42,282 nt of DNA from Lachnospira sp. (GCA_028693195.1 JAQUVV010000003.1:1-42282); one strand, 5' to 3'; shown: positions 8,353 through 18,373, counted from the first letter of the stretch. A program made the numbers and translations. The notes: generated from the letters alone by a model not told the origin.

Positions 8353-9241
8353 ATCAAATGTCATTTTTGACCAAGAGGCACACACATATGAATTATGCGG
8401 AGTGCCTCTTTCCGGTATAACGAGTGTTATAACAAGACATTTGTTTCCAAGGAAGTATGATAATGTCCCGAAATATATTTTAGATAATGCAGCGCAAAGA
8501 GGTTCTTTCATTCATGAACAAATAGAATTGGCTGATAGTCTGGGCATTGTTCCACCTTGTGATGAAGCCCAAAACTATCTTGAGCAGATCAAGAAAGAAG
8601 GGCTGGTGGTTGAAGACAGTGAATACCTCGTTTCAGACAACAAACACTATGCTAGTTGTATAGATAAGGTTTTTCGCAAAAATGAGACGACTTTTCATCT
8701 GGGTGATATTAAGACTACATACAAGTTGGATAAAGAGTATGTCCGTTGGCAATTATCAATTTGCGCATACCTTTTTGAATTGCAAAATGCAGGTGCAAAG
8801 GTTGAGCGATTGCTGGGGATATGGCTCAGAGGTGACAAAGTTGATTTTGTAGATGTAGAAAGAATACCTAATGAAATAATAGTCCATTTATTGGCTTGTG
8901 ACTTAGCTGATACGCAATTTATTAATCCTTATGCTTTACCGGAGAAGGAAGGTAATTTACCTGCAAAATACCAAGATATGGAACAGGCTATTTTGGAAAT
9001 TGATGAACAGGCAAAGTTTTGGGCAGATAAAAAGAAAGAGCTTATTGAAGGCGTTATGAAAGAAATGATTGCTGCGGGTGTGTATAATTGGAAAGGTGAG
9101 AATATTCAATTTGTACGTAAAAAGGATAGCATCAGAAATGACTTTGATAAGAAGGCTTTTGAAAAAGACCATTCTGATTTGTATAAGAAGTATTTGAAGG
9201 AAACTCCTGTCGTTGGGAGTGTAACATTAAAGATAAGTTAG
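8339..9241 (+). CDS. PD-(D/E)XK nuclease-like protein
   Basis: 'CIDKVFRK...FHLGDIKTTYKLDKEYVRWQLSICAYLFE' resembles RecB/Cas4-type nuclease motifs. Confidence 0.75.
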   Translation: MELSKSNVIFDQEAHTYELCGVPLSGITSVITRHLFPRKYDNVPKYILDNAAQRGSFIHEQIELADSLGIVPPCDEAQNYLEQIKKEGLVVEDSEYLVSDNKHYASCIDKVFRKNETTFHLGDIKTTYKLDKEYVRWQLSICAYLFELQNAGAKVERLLGIWLRGDKVDFVDVERIPNEIIVHLLACDLADTQFINPYALPEKEGNLPAKYQDMEQAILEIDEQAKFWADKKKELIEGVMKEMIAAGVYNWKGENIQFVRKKDSIRNDFDKKAFEKDHSDLYKKYLKETPVVGSVTLKIS

Positions 9242-9243
9242 TT

Positions 9244-9555
9244 ATGAGTAATTTATTCGGCAGTATCTGTTTGAGCGAGATACCTCGTGAGCAGATGAAA
9301 AAAGTGATTTGCAAAGATGGTAAAGAACGCATCTTTGTGAATGTATGGGTGGGTGAGAGAAAAGAACCTGCCACATTTGGAAACAATACTTACACCCACT
9401 ATGTCTCTTGTGCACCGAAGAAATGGGAAAGAGTAGAAGGCACAAACTATTTCTTAGGTGATTTACAGACTTATAATCCACAGCCGAGCACACCGACGGT
9501 TGAACAGGTCGCAAATGCACCAAGTGTGTCACCGGAAGATGATTTACCATTTTAA
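9244..9555 (+). CDS. SSB-like protein (acidic DDLPF C-terminus)
   Basis: C-terminus PEDDLPF matches the SSB tail; located in the recombination module. Confidence 0.5.
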   Translation: MSNLFGSICLSEIPREQMKKVICKDGKERIFVNVWVGERKEPATFGNNTYTHYVSCAPKKWERVEGTNYFLGDLQTYNPQPSTPTVEQVANAPSVSPEDDLPF

Positions 9556-9574
9556 TAACTTAAAAATAATCAAT

Positions 9575-9886
9575 ATGGACTTTTTTAAAACAATTGAGAG
9601 CCAATCAAACATTCTCAAAAAGGAAGTTTTAGAGAAAGAGGATATATCATTTCTTACTGTAGCTGATGATGGTGAGCATGTTTTTTGCGCAGGTGCCGGA
9701 GATCCTAATAGGATAGCACGTTCGATATTGAATGTGCTGAAACGTGATAAGTTGCTACAGCGAGCATTTAGAGAAGAAATTGAAGTTGATAATCAGCGGA
9801 AGAGCAAAGTTAAAGTTATGGTTGTTAAAACGAATAATGTTGAAGATATAAAGAAAGTGATAGATGAGATTAAGAATAGCTTATGA
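9575..9886 (+). CDS. Hypothetical protein in recombination operon
   Basis: Internal start MDFFKTIESQ; overlaps the next gene by 4 nt. Confidence 0.6.
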   Translation: MDFFKTIESQSNILKKEVLEKEDISFLTVADDGEHVFCAGAGDPNRIARSILNVLKRDKLLQRAFREEIEVDNQRKSKVKVMVVKTNNVEDIKKVIDEIKNSL

Positions 9887-10320
9887 TTTTCGATTTAAGA
9901 AACGAATATCAGATACCCAAGTTTAAGGAATATGTAGATAAGCTGTTAGCAGACAAGTCGGTAGTTGAAATAAAGAAAAAAATACCAAACAGAACTTTAG
10001 CGCAAAATAGCTACTTACATCTGCTTCTAGGGTATTTTGGTAGTGAATACGGTTGCAGTCTTAATGAAGTCAAAATAGACTTTTATAAAAGGACTTGCAA
10101 CCGTGATTTATTTGAGAGAAAGTGTATCAACAAGAAGGGTAAAGAAGTAACCTATTTAAGAAGTTCAGCAGAGCTGACAACAGATGAAATGAAGCTTACT
10201 ATTGATCGCTTTCGTAATTGGAGTTCATCAGTTGCCGGTATCTATTTACCTGCGGCGAACGAACATCAAATGTTAATCTACGCCCAACAAGCAATTGAAT
10301 ATAATAAAGAATTTATTTAA
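9883..10320 (+). CDS. NinB-like recombination protein
   Basis: 'NRTLAQNSYLHLLLGYFGSEYGCSLNEVK...' resembles the NinB family. Confidence 0.6.
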   Translation: MIFDLRNEYQIPKFKEYVDKLLADKSVVEIKKKIPNRTLAQNSYLHLLLGYFGSEYGCSLNEVKIDFYKRTCNRDLFERKCINKKGKEVTYLRSSAELTTDEMKLTIDRFRNWSSSVAGIYLPAANEHQMLIYAQQAIEYNKEFI

Positions 10321-10371
10321 TAATTAGCTTATGGAAAAATTTTTAGGTCAAGCAATCTTGGAAAAAGATAG

Positions 10372-10701
10372 ATGGCAATTTTGAAGAATTTCAAAGCAAA
10401 AGTCAATCAGGACATTAAGAGGAATAAAGAAGAGAATGGGAGCAGGGTAGATAACTATTCGCAAGTTGTTGATTCTAACCTGCCAAAGTCTTTCAAACTG
10501 TTTATCCCGCTTTTTAAAGGCTTTGCCTGTGAAGAGATAGAAGTCGAGATTTATGCAGATGTAGACGGACGTAATGTTTCTCTGTCTCTAGTCTCTGCCG
10601 GTGCTAATGAAGCGATTGAGGAATATAAAAACAGAGTCATTGATGAGCAGCCTGATGCTATCAGAGACATTGCTCCTGATATTGTGATTATTGAAGTATA
10701 A
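10372..10701 (+). CDS. Hypothetical protein
   Basis: 109-aa ORF. Confidence 0.55.
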   Translation: MAILKNFKAKVNQDIKRNKEENGSRVDNYSQVVDSNLPKSFKLFIPLFKGFACEEIEVEIYADVDGRNVSLSLVSAGANEAIEEYKNRVIDEQPDAIRDIAPDIVIIEV

Positions 10702-10727
10702 AGGAGGTGTTTCCATTGAATTAGTTA

Positions 10728-10785
10728 GCAGCCCCGAAAATGAGAATTATAAAATGTAGAAGTATTACTTAGTACTCGGGGCTGC
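10728..10785 (+). other. Long-range hairpin (10-bp perfect stem)
   Basis: GCAGCCCCGA (10728-10737) pairs with TCGGGGCTGC (10776-10785), directly 5' of the tRNA-like element. Confidence 0.5.
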
Positions 10786-10789
10786 AAGC

Positions 10790-10870
10790 GGGCGGTTATA
10801 TTTTCGTTGGCTGAAATTACGGTGAGGTGAGCAATATTCCGTGAGGCTGGTTCGACTCCGGCACCGTCCA
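10790..10870 (+). tRNA. tRNA-like element with atypical anticodon arm
   Basis: Acceptor GGGCGGT/ACCGTCC, T arm GCTGG-TTCGACT-CCGGC, D-like TTTC-GTTGGCT-GAAA, anticodon-like stem TACGG/CCGTG with a 16-nt loop. Confidence 0.5.
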
Positions 10871-10887
10871 CACTATACAGATTTATT

Positions 10888-11352
10888 ATGCTATACAAGT
10901 ACAAGAAGAAAAAAGACAAACCTTTGTCTGATAAGGCAGGGGTGAGAGTTAAGAAGAAGCCGGATTATAAGAAGAAGCTGGATGAAGTTTTCTCAAAATA
11001 TATCCGGCTTAAATATGCAATGCCGAACGGGATGTGCAAGTGTATAAGTTGTGGCTCTTTCAAGCATTGGAAGGAAATTCAAAACGGGCATTATATGTCA
11101 AGGCGGTATATGTCAACCCGTTTTGATGAAGATAACTGCCGACCGCAATGTGTGGCTTGCAATATATTCAATCAAGGTAATGCGCAGATGTATAGACGTG
11201 GGCTTATAGCCCAGATCGGAGAACAGCGGGTGGACTTAGTAGAATATAAAGCAAAGAACACTTCTAAACATTATACATATTTTGAGTATAAGGAATTATT
11301 TAAATACTATTCCGTTTTAGTGGATAAATTAAGAAAGGAGAAAGGAATATGA
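10888..11352 (+). CDS. ninG: NinG/Rap-like recombination endonuclease
   Basis: 'CKCISCGSFKHWKEIQNGHYMSRRYMSTRFDEDNCRPQCVACNIFNQGN' matches the NinG family. Confidence 0.8.
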   Translation: MLYKYKKKKDKPLSDKAGVRVKKKPDYKKKLDEVFSKYIRLKYAMPNGMCKCISCGSFKHWKEIQNGHYMSRRYMSTRFDEDNCRPQCVACNIFNQGNAQMYRRGLIAQIGEQRVDLVEYKAKNTSKHYTYFEYKELFKYYSVLVDKLRKEKGI

Positions 11353-11546
11353 AACTAACAGATGAAAGCCCTATGCCTTTTGGAAAGTATAAAGGTGAGA
11401 AGATGGCCAATGTACCTGCATCATATCTAAAGTGGATTTATGACGAATGGACATTACCGAATCCGCGTTCTGGGTTTGTTAATAACGATGTAAAAGAATA
11501 TATTGAAGAAAATCTTGATGTTATTCAAGAGGAGATAATAGAGTAG
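11349..11546 (+). CDS. DUF3820-like protein
   Basis: 'MPFGKYKGEKMANVPASYLKWIYDEW'. Confidence 0.7.
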   Translation: MKLTDESPMPFGKYKGEKMANVPASYLKWIYDEWTLPNPRSGFVNNDVKEYIEENLDVIQEEIIE

Positions 11547-13759
11547 TGGGCATGTTTAAGCTTCGAGATTATCAGCAGGCTGCATCCGATAAGGCTGTAG
11601 CCTTTTTTATGGACAAAAAGAAAGACCATAACGCTATCATGGTTTTGCCTACAGGATGCCATGCAAAAGGTTCTAAAATCCTAATGTATGACGGTTCAAT
11701 CAAGTATGTTGAAGATGTAAAAGTCGGAGATGAACTTGTTGGCGATGATGGTAGTAAACGCACAGTATTGGAACTTCATAGAGGGGTAGATAAGCTTTAT
11801 GAGATTACACCAATAAAAGGTGAGTCATTTATCGTAAATGGAGGTCACATACTTTCTTTGTATAAAACGAATGAGGGTAAGAACTTCCCATCATGTATGC
11901 CGAGGGTTGACGAAATTTCCGTAGATGAATATCTTAAAACAAGCAACAATTACAAACATCTTCATAAGTTAAGAAAACCGGAATTTGTAGATTTCGGCAA
12001 CGAAACAAAGTCTGTGATTGAGCCTTATTTCCTTGGTCTTTATCTTGGTGACGGTTGTTCTGTTAATGGTATTGATATAACCTCTCAACGGAAAGAAGTG
12101 GAGGGTTTTCTATATTCTTTCGCTGCAAGGTATGGTATGAAAGTAAGAAAAGCCACAAAGAAAAATAATTTAGCTTCTACTTACAGCCTTTCAAATATTA
12201 AAGTCAGCCGTTCAAATCCTAACCCAATTATAGTATTCTTGGACGAATTGGGGCTTACAGGATTGACTTCTGCGTTCAAATTCATACCAACTCATTATAA
12301 GACGGCTTCAAAATGCGATAGATTAGAATTGCTTGCAGGATTGCTTGATACAGATTCCTATTACGATAACAACAAAAACACCTATGAATATTGCACCAAA
12401 TCAGAGCAACTGGCAGATGATATAATATTCTTATGTCGTTCTCTTGGTCTTTTCTGCGGAAATAAAACATGGAAAATAGTAAATGGTGAAACGTATTATC
12501 GTATGTCGATAACTGGAGAACTTGACATGATACCTACCAAAGTTAAAATCAGAAAAGGAAAGCCACGTTTACAAAAGAAAAATGTTCTTGTAACAGGATT
12601 TACAGTAAAATACTTAGGACGTGGTAATTATTATGGCTTTACGATTGATGGTAATCATTTATACTGCGATGGTCAATTTTTCATACACCATAACAGCGGA
12701 AAGAGCCTTATTATAGCAGATATAGCTTCTAGGCTTAAAGGTCACACTTTAGTATTTCAGCCGTCACGTGAAATTCTGGAGCAGAACTACAAAAAGCTAT
12801 GTTCTTATGGAATACTAGACTGCTCTATTTATTCAGCTTCTTTTAACTCTAAGCAAATAAATAGAATAACATTTGCCACGATAGGAAGCGTTAAAAGTAA
12901 ACCTGACCTGTTTACTCATTTTGAAGCTATAATCATAGATGAATGCCATTTAGTCAACCCTAAAGATGGAATGTATAAAACATTCCTAGAAACAGTTACA
13001 TGCAAGGTATTAGGGCTTACAGCCACTCCTTATCGTTTAAGTTCATCACAAGGATTTGGTTCAATGTTGAAGTTTATCACCCGCACCCGTCCGGCCATCT
13101 TCAAAGAGGTGATTTATCAGGTGCAAATATCTACCCTTTTGGATATGGGGTATCTCTCAAAACTGAACTATTATCCGATGAATCCGATTGGATGGAACGA
13201 ACTCAATTTAAAGGTGAATACTACCGGTGCCGATTATACGGACAAATCAGTACAAAAAGAGTATGAACGAATAGACTTCTATAGCTATCTTGTTCATATT
13301 GTCCAGAGACTGATGAATCCTAAAACAGGAGGAAAACGGAAAGGCATATTGGTATTTACTCGGTTTCTGAAAGAAGCGGAGCGATTAACGTGGTCCATAC
13401 CTGGTTGTGCTATCGTCTCAGGAGATACCCCTAAGGGTGAACGTGAAAGAATTTTGGAGGCGTTCAAATCAGGTGAAATACAGGTAGTGGCGAATGTCGG
13501 TGTATTGGTTTGCGGATTCGATTACCCAGAGCTAGACACAATTGTTATTGCACGTCCTACCATGTCATTAGCACTATATTACCAAATAGTAGGCAGAGCC
13601 ATTAGGCCACATCCGGACAAGAAAGAAGGCTGGATAGTTGATTTGGCCGGAAACATAAATAGATTTGGGAAAGTAGGAGATTTGAAGTTGGTAGATGGTG
13701 GTAATGGAAAATGGGCTGTTTACTCTAGGGGCAGACAGTTAACTAATATAAGATTTTAA
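11546..13759 (+). CDS. DEAD/DEAH-box (SF2) helicase interrupted by an intein
   Basis: Walker A split PTG^SGKS, 'IIIDECH', 'LGLTATPYR', 'QIVGRAIRP'. GTG start. Confidence 0.93.
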   Translation: MGMFKLRDYQQAASDKAVAFFMDKKKDHNAIMVLPTGCHAKGSKILMYDGSIKYVEDVKVGDELVGDDGSKRTVLELHRGVDKLYEITPIKGESFIVNGGHILSLYKTNEGKNFPSCMPRVDEISVDEYLKTSNNYKHLHKLRKPEFVDFGNETKSVIEPYFLGLYLGDGCSVNGIDITSQRKEVEGFLYSFAARYGMKVRKATKKNNLASTYSLSNIKVSRSNPNPIIVFLDELGLTGLTSAFKFIPTHYKTASKCDRLELLAGLLDTDSYYDNNKNTYEYCTKSEQLADDIIFLCRSLGLFCGNKTWKIVNGETYYRMSITGELDMIPTKVKIRKGKPRLQKKNVLVTGFTVKYLGRGNYYGFTIDGNHLYCDGQFFIHHNSGKSLIIADIASRLKGHTLVFQPSREILEQNYKKLCSYGILDCSIYSASFNSKQINRITFATIGSVKSKPDLFTHFEAIIIDECHLVNPKDGMYKTFLETVTCKVLGLTATPYRLSSSQGFGSMLKFITRTRPAIFKEVIYQVQISTLLDMGYLSKLNYYPMNPIGWNELNLKVNTTGADYTDKSVQKEYERIDFYSYLVHIVQRLMNPKTGGKRKGILVFTRFLKEAERLTWSIPGCAIVSGDTPKGERERILEAFKSGEIQVVANVGVLVCGFDYPELDTIVIARPTMSLALYYQIVGRAIRPHPDKKEGWIVDLAGNINRFGKVGDLKLVDGGNGKWAVYSRGRQLTNIRF
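11657..12694 (+). mobile_element. In-frame intein (346 aa) with LAGLIDADG-type homing endonuclease, in helicase Walker A
   Basis: N-terminal Cys38 (CHAKGSKILMYDGS), 'LGLYLGDG' and 'LAGLLDTDS', C-terminal HHN followed by Ser. Confidence 0.95.
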
Positions 13760-13907
13760 GATAAATGATTATAGCTGTTTGAATAAATGAAATTATGATT
13801 ATGGATTATCAAAAACAAATAAAGATACTATACGGGAGAAGAAAAGCATTAAAAAAGCCATACTTTGATAATATACAGAAAGAAAATAATGAAAATCCTT
13901 TTTGATT

Positions 13908-14804
13908 ATGGCAAGACCAACGAAACAAGGTCTTGAATACTTTTCATTTGATACGGATTTTTTTTCAGATGTGAAAATTCGAAGAATATCAAGGGCATGT
14001 GGCCCAGCTTCGACTTCTATACTAATCTGCCTGCTGTGTAATATCTACAGAGATAAGGGGTATTATATTTCGTGGGATGAGAATTTACCTTTTGTAGTGG
14101 CTGACACTGTTGGTACTACCGAGGGTGCTGTAGAAGAAGTGGTAAAGAAAGCTATACAGGTAGGATTCTTCGACAAAGAACTGTTTGATAAATACCAAAT
14201 CCTTACTTCAAACGGTATTCAAAACCGATTTAAAAGTGCAGTTACAAGACGTCAGGAAATTGAATATGTAGTAGATTATTTAGTTTCTGAACGCAAAAAT
14301 GAAGTTATTGCATACAAAAACGAAGTTATTGATGACAGAAGTACACAAAGTAAAGTAAAAGTAAAGAGAAAGAATAATATATCCCCCTCACCCCCTTTAA
14401 AAGGGGGATGTCGAATAAAAAAAAGCGATCCTAAGAAAATAAATTCTAAAGCTCGCTTTCTTTTTGAGGAACATTTTAAAAGTGTTTTTTCCGATACTTA
14501 CTACTGGACGGCTAAAGATGCCGGTGCAATGTCTCAATTACTTAAGAAACTTACATTCTCACGTGAGCAAAAGAACTTGCCCGTGGATGATGATTCTGTT
14601 TTGTACGCGCTTGAATACTTCCTTTCCCAAATCAAAGAGGGGTGGATATTTGAAAATTTCAGCGTAACTAATATCAATTCAAAGTTTAACGAAATCGTCT
14701 CGCAGGCTAAAAAGTCTCATTCTGCCAAGCCTGATGTCGGCATTGTCCTTAGAGACAATTCGGTTGACAAATATTCAAATGATGATGAAAAATGGAAACG
14801 ATAA
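13908..14804 (+). CDS. DUF4373 (Lin1244/Lin1753-like) replication-associated protein
   Basis: 'GLEYFSFDTDFFSDVKIRRISRACGPASTSILICLLCNIYRDKGYYI' resembles DUF4373. Confidence 0.75.
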   Translation: MARPTKQGLEYFSFDTDFFSDVKIRRISRACGPASTSILICLLCNIYRDKGYYISWDENLPFVVADTVGTTEGAVEEVVKKAIQVGFFDKELFDKYQILTSNGIQNRFKSAVTRRQEIEYVVDYLVSERKNEVIAYKNEVIDDRSTQSKVKVKRKNNISPSPPLKGGCRIKKSDPKKINSKARFLFEEHFKSVFSDTYYWTAKDAGAMSQLLKKLTFSREQKNLPVDDDSVLYALEYFLSQIKEGWIFENFSVTNINSKFNEIVSQAKKSHSAKPDVGIVLRDNSVDKYSNDDEKWKR

Positions 14805-15373
14805 ATTTTCAGCAAACATTAGAAAGTTTAAAGGATACAGGCTTTAATCCCGTACCCAATCTGGTGAATATCGGAGTTCCTAATGCAAAAAATAATCTTT
14901 GGCGTGGTATAAGCTATTTCTGCAAACAACCTGTATGGTTGTCTGAATACGATCAAATAGTAGCATGGCTTACGTCAAATGATGGGCGAGGGTTATTCTG
15001 TTACGGAAACTGTGGACTTGGCAAAACGCTAATTTGTGGGAAAGTGATTCCTGTACTTCTCAATTACTATTGTCACAAGATAGTTTCATGTTATGACGCC
15101 CAGCAAATGAATGCTAATCTTGACACTGTTAAGTCAAGGCATATCATTTACATTGATGACATTGGTACAGAAAACCTATCAGTGAAGTATGGAGAGAAAA
15201 GACTGGCTTTCTCTGAAATAGTGGATGAAGCGGAGAAGAGAGGTAAATTGCTTATTGCTACAACAAATCTTTCTTTAAACGAAATTAGTGAGAAGTATGG
15301 AGAACGTACTATGGATAGACTTGTAGCCATAACTAAGCGAGTTAATTTCATCGGTAAAAGTCTTCGAAAATGA
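14792..15373 (+). CDS. DnaC/IstB-like helicase-loader ATPase
   Basis: Walker A 'CYGNCGLGKTL', Walker B 'IIYIDDIGTE', 'LLIATTNLS'. Confidence 0.8.
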   Translation: METINFQQTLESLKDTGFNPVPNLVNIGVPNAKNNLWRGISYFCKQPVWLSEYDQIVAWLTSNDGRGLFCYGNCGLGKTLICGKVIPVLLNYYCHKIVSCYDAQQMNANLDTVKSRHIIYIDDIGTENLSVKYGEKRLAFSEIVDEAEKRGKLLIATTNLSLNEISEKYGERTMDRLVAITKRVNFIGKSLRK

Positions 15374-15564
15374 GAGTTACTATTTATTGGGGAAGAGAAA
15401 CACAACCAATCATCCGAAAGAAAATAAGAGAGAGATTCAATATCTCGGACTACTTGTCTGTGAATGGTGAAACTCCAGCAGATATACGAGAGGAAGATCT
15501 TCCGCTACTGAGAGAAACAGAGAAAAGAGGGTTTATTCAAATAAGAAATAAGCCTGAGAAATAG
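15370..15564 (+). CDS. Small hypothetical protein
   Basis: 64-aa ORF overlapping the previous stop by 4 nt. Confidence 0.55.
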   Translation: MRVTIYWGRETQPIIRKKIRERFNISDYLSVNGETPADIREEDLPLLRETEKRGFIQIRNKPEK

Positions 15565-15646
15565 TTGAAGTAAACCTTAAAACCAGCCACAGTAAAACAG
15601 AATATAAATCTTATCCGGTAACGGATAGCATAAAAAGAAGATAGCT

Positions 15647-15919
15647 ATGAAAGCAGAAGAATTAATAACGAAGAATTTATTAGGTATGCAAAATCTACCT
15701 GATATGTTGAAACCGGACGGAACAGTTCAAAAAGTAGTGTTTAAAGAGATTGCATTAGCAGCCGTCAAAATGGCACGCATTGAAGCCACTGAGACAACAA
15801 TCGAAGAGTTTACTCGTTTTGTAGATACGTATTGCAGGGGAGCCGGCCATCGTGAAATCTCTAAAGACGCTGAATATTATATCAAGGCATTCAAAAAACA
15901 ATTAAAAGTGAAGCAATGA
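15647..15919 (+). CDS. Hypothetical phage protein
   Basis: 90-aa ORF in operon. Confidence 0.55.
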   Translation: MKAEELITKNLLGMQNLPDMLKPDGTVQKVVFKEIALAAVKMARIEATETTIEEFTRFVDTYCRGAGHREISKDAEYYIKAFKKQLKVKQ

Positions 15920-16065
15920 AAGAGATTATTCAGAGATGGAAGTATATGTTGGCGATTGGATGAATAAAAAAACGAAGTGAACTGCATGGTTATTGCTATG
16001 ATTTGTGCTAATTCAAAAAAAAACAGTAATTCTGGACGGTGTATAATAGTAAAAATTATAAAGAT

Positions 16066-16824
16066 ATGAAACGTTATTATTTTACAGAAGTTTTATTTTC
16101 TCTAGTGATACTAGGAATTACTATTTGCGGATGTGACAATAAATCAAAAAAAACATCCGACGTTGACATTGCAGGCAACATGGGAATGTATGTTGCCACA
16201 TTGCCTTGTGCTGACTGCCCTGGCATCTTTACCCACCTTACACTGAATGCCGACAGCACTGCTTATCTGACCACGTTGTATATGGATTCTGACAACACGT
16301 CTGAAACAATAGATGGTAGGTGGATCTTTACAGATAGCATCTTTACTGTTAAGGCATCAAACGGTGAAGTTACAATGTACAAACTGTTATCTGAAAATCA
16401 ACTGGTACAGGTAGGCGAAACTAAAGAAGTGAAGAAAGAGTATATTCTTACCAAAGAAGCTGAGATGTTAGCCGATAGTTTTGTAGGAACTTACAGTTTC
16501 GGTTCAGACGAAAAAGGTGCTTACAGGCAAACACTCAAGATTGCCAAAGTAGACGACAGGCATGTAGAAGTTGCTATCACTAAAACAGGCGGCAAAGCCA
16601 AAGGGTGTGAATTCAAGGCGCAAGGTTATATCGTAAACAACCAGATCGAGGTCAACCTAAAAGATGTGAACCCTGATATGAAATCAGTAATGACCATTTG
16701 CCCGCTTAACAGTGGGGATGGCCTGAATGTCTTTACTTCTAAGTTTGATGATCGTTACGATCTGATGTTTTTCTGTGGTGGCGGTGGTAGCTTGGCAGGA
16801 GACTATATTAAAGAGAACCACTAG
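16066..16824 (+). CDS. NlpE-like lipoprotein
   Basis: Lipobox 'GITICGC' then NlpE-like 'MYVATLPCADCPGIFTHLTLNADSTAYL'. Start refined to internal ATG. Confidence 0.75.
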   Translation: MKRYYFTEVLFSLVILGITICGCDNKSKKTSDVDIAGNMGMYVATLPCADCPGIFTHLTLNADSTAYLTTLYMDSDNTSETIDGRWIFTDSIFTVKASNGEVTMYKLLSENQLVQVGETKEVKKEYILTKEAEMLADSFVGTYSFGSDEKGAYRQTLKIAKVDDRHVEVAITKTGGKAKGCEFKAQGYIVNNQIEVNLKDVNPDMKSVMTICPLNSGDGLNVFTSKFDDRYDLMFFCGGGGSLAGDYIKENH

Positions 16825-16879
16825 CTGAATTATCAGTTGTGATTTGCCTACAGCCGCTGGCTGGATAGGCTATAAAGGT

Positions 16880-16912
16880 AGAGTTCCTTACATACAATGA
16901 GGAACTCTTTTT
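16880..16912 (+). terminator. Rho-independent terminator after the lipoprotein gene
   Basis: AGAGTTCCT...AGGAACTCT + TTTTT. Confidence 0.85.
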
Positions 16913-17053
16913 GTATATAGGCGCTATCTGTTTTGCAATGGTGTGGGGTAGGGTATTGGTGAAAAGAATAATAGATTCAGGAGAGAGGATAGATATGTAA
17001 AATAAAAAGGGAACACCATCCGCACGACCAGATTAGTATTCCCATACACGATT

Positions 17054-17530
17054 ATGATACAAATATACTATTTATTTTTTATAAATCGTGCTATGGTGAA
17101 AGATTTTTCTACTATTTCGGAGCTAAAAACTATTCGTGAACAAAAGTCAAGACTTTCAGAACGTGAAAGTGAATTATCAATCCCTATATTGGAAGATTTA
17201 GGGCTTATCCCAGAACTTTATAAATGGTTTGCAGATATACTTGCAGGTATGGATTTCCCACCCAGTTTAGAGAGCGTTACGCAGCGAAAGAAGTTCTTAT
17301 TTATTATTCTCTTTCTATACTGCCCAAGTGTACTAGCAGGTGGTAGAATGCCCAACGGAGTGAGAAAGGCTTTAGAGGATGTTTTTTCTAATATTAGTCC
17401 AAGTCGAATATCGCACAATATCGAAGATGTTACCTTTTCATATCAAATATACAAGGACTTTCGTAAAGATGTTGACTATCTTTACACAGAAGTTATAAAT
17501 CGACTTAGAGTCAAAGAGCTAATCAAATGA
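17054..17530 (+). CDS. Hypothetical phage protein
   Basis: 158-aa ORF with CGATTATG start context. Confidence 0.6.
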   Translation: MIQIYYLFFINRAMVKDFSTISELKTIREQKSRLSERESELSIPILEDLGLIPELYKWFADILAGMDFPPSLESVTQRKKFLFIILFLYCPSVLAGGRMPNGVRKALEDVFSNISPSRISHNIEDVTFSYQIYKDFRKDVDYLYTEVINRLRVKELIK

Positions 17531-17581
17531 ACGTGCTACAATAGCACAACAATAAAGCCGGGAGAGGCTATTCGATTTATG

Positions 17582-18277
17582 TTATTCTTTATTTCTATTA
17601 ATAATAACATTCATAAGCCCTACAATTTCATTTACTTTTGCTCCATCTGCCTCAAGAGGGATTTTTAATATCGGTTCTGATAAGCTATTTATATTAATAA
17701 TAACAGTATAGTCATGTATAACTTTGTCATTCTCTTGTTTAACGCTGGTCTCTTTTCTCGCAGTAGCTCCACCTACAACAGCACCGACACCACCAGTTAA
17801 GACGCCTCCAATAATTGCACGCTTAGCCATATTGCCTGTGCTTGTTTTAGTTTCATAAGAAACACTGCCTTTTTCAATGCGTTGGTTATCGTTGAAACTG
17901 CAACTTAATACATCGCTCATTGGCAAATCTTTTCCTAAAAGCCAGATGCGATTTACTTTTCCAAAGACAATTATTTCTTTCTGAAGATTAAGTTCTTCAA
18001 AAATGATAGTTTTGTCTGGCTCCCCATATTTGGATATAAGATCGTTGCGAGAAGTGTTGTAAATAGAGATTTTAGCTTCTTTTTCAGCCATTTTCCTTAT
18101 AACTGCTTTTTCTCTTATCTGCTTTCTGTTTTCTTGTTTCTTTTGATTCTCATCGTATGCCCATATAAGAGCAATTCCAACGGCAACGAAAAATACTACT
18201 AAAATCCATCCTAATATAGTCCATCCTGACATGAAAGATATGATACATAGAAATATAAGAAAAAGAACCCATCCCAT
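17582..18277 (-). CDS. Membrane protein with glycine-zipper-like segment
   Basis: N-terminal TM segments and 'AIIGGVLTGGVGAVVGGATA'. Confidence 0.65.
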   Translation of the reverse strand: MGWVLFLIFLCIISFMSGWTILGWILVVFFVAVGIALIWAYDENQKKQENRKQIREKAVIRKMAEKEAKISIYNTSRNDLISKYGEPDKTIIFEELNLQKEIIVFGKVNRIWLLGKDLPMSDVLSCSFNDNQRIEKGSVSYETKTSTGNMAKRAIIGGVLTGGVGAVVGGATARKETSVKQENDKVIHDYTVIININSLSEPILKIPLEADGAKVNEIVGLMNVIINRNKE

Positions 18278-18373
18278 GATCGTATGTTTTTAAAGGTTAA
18301 ACGACACACAAATATATATACTATTTTAACCACTCAATTGTTTTTAAGCAATTTTTTAAGTCAGAACGTGATT

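Noticed and set aside
10725-10919. Minus-strand ORF 64 aa
   Set aside because: Contains 'DGAGVEPASRN', typical of antisense to a tRNA T arm; explained by the tRNA-like element.
11572-12470. Minus-strand ORFs inside the helicase intein
   Set aside because: Opposite a well-supported coding region; no family resemblance.
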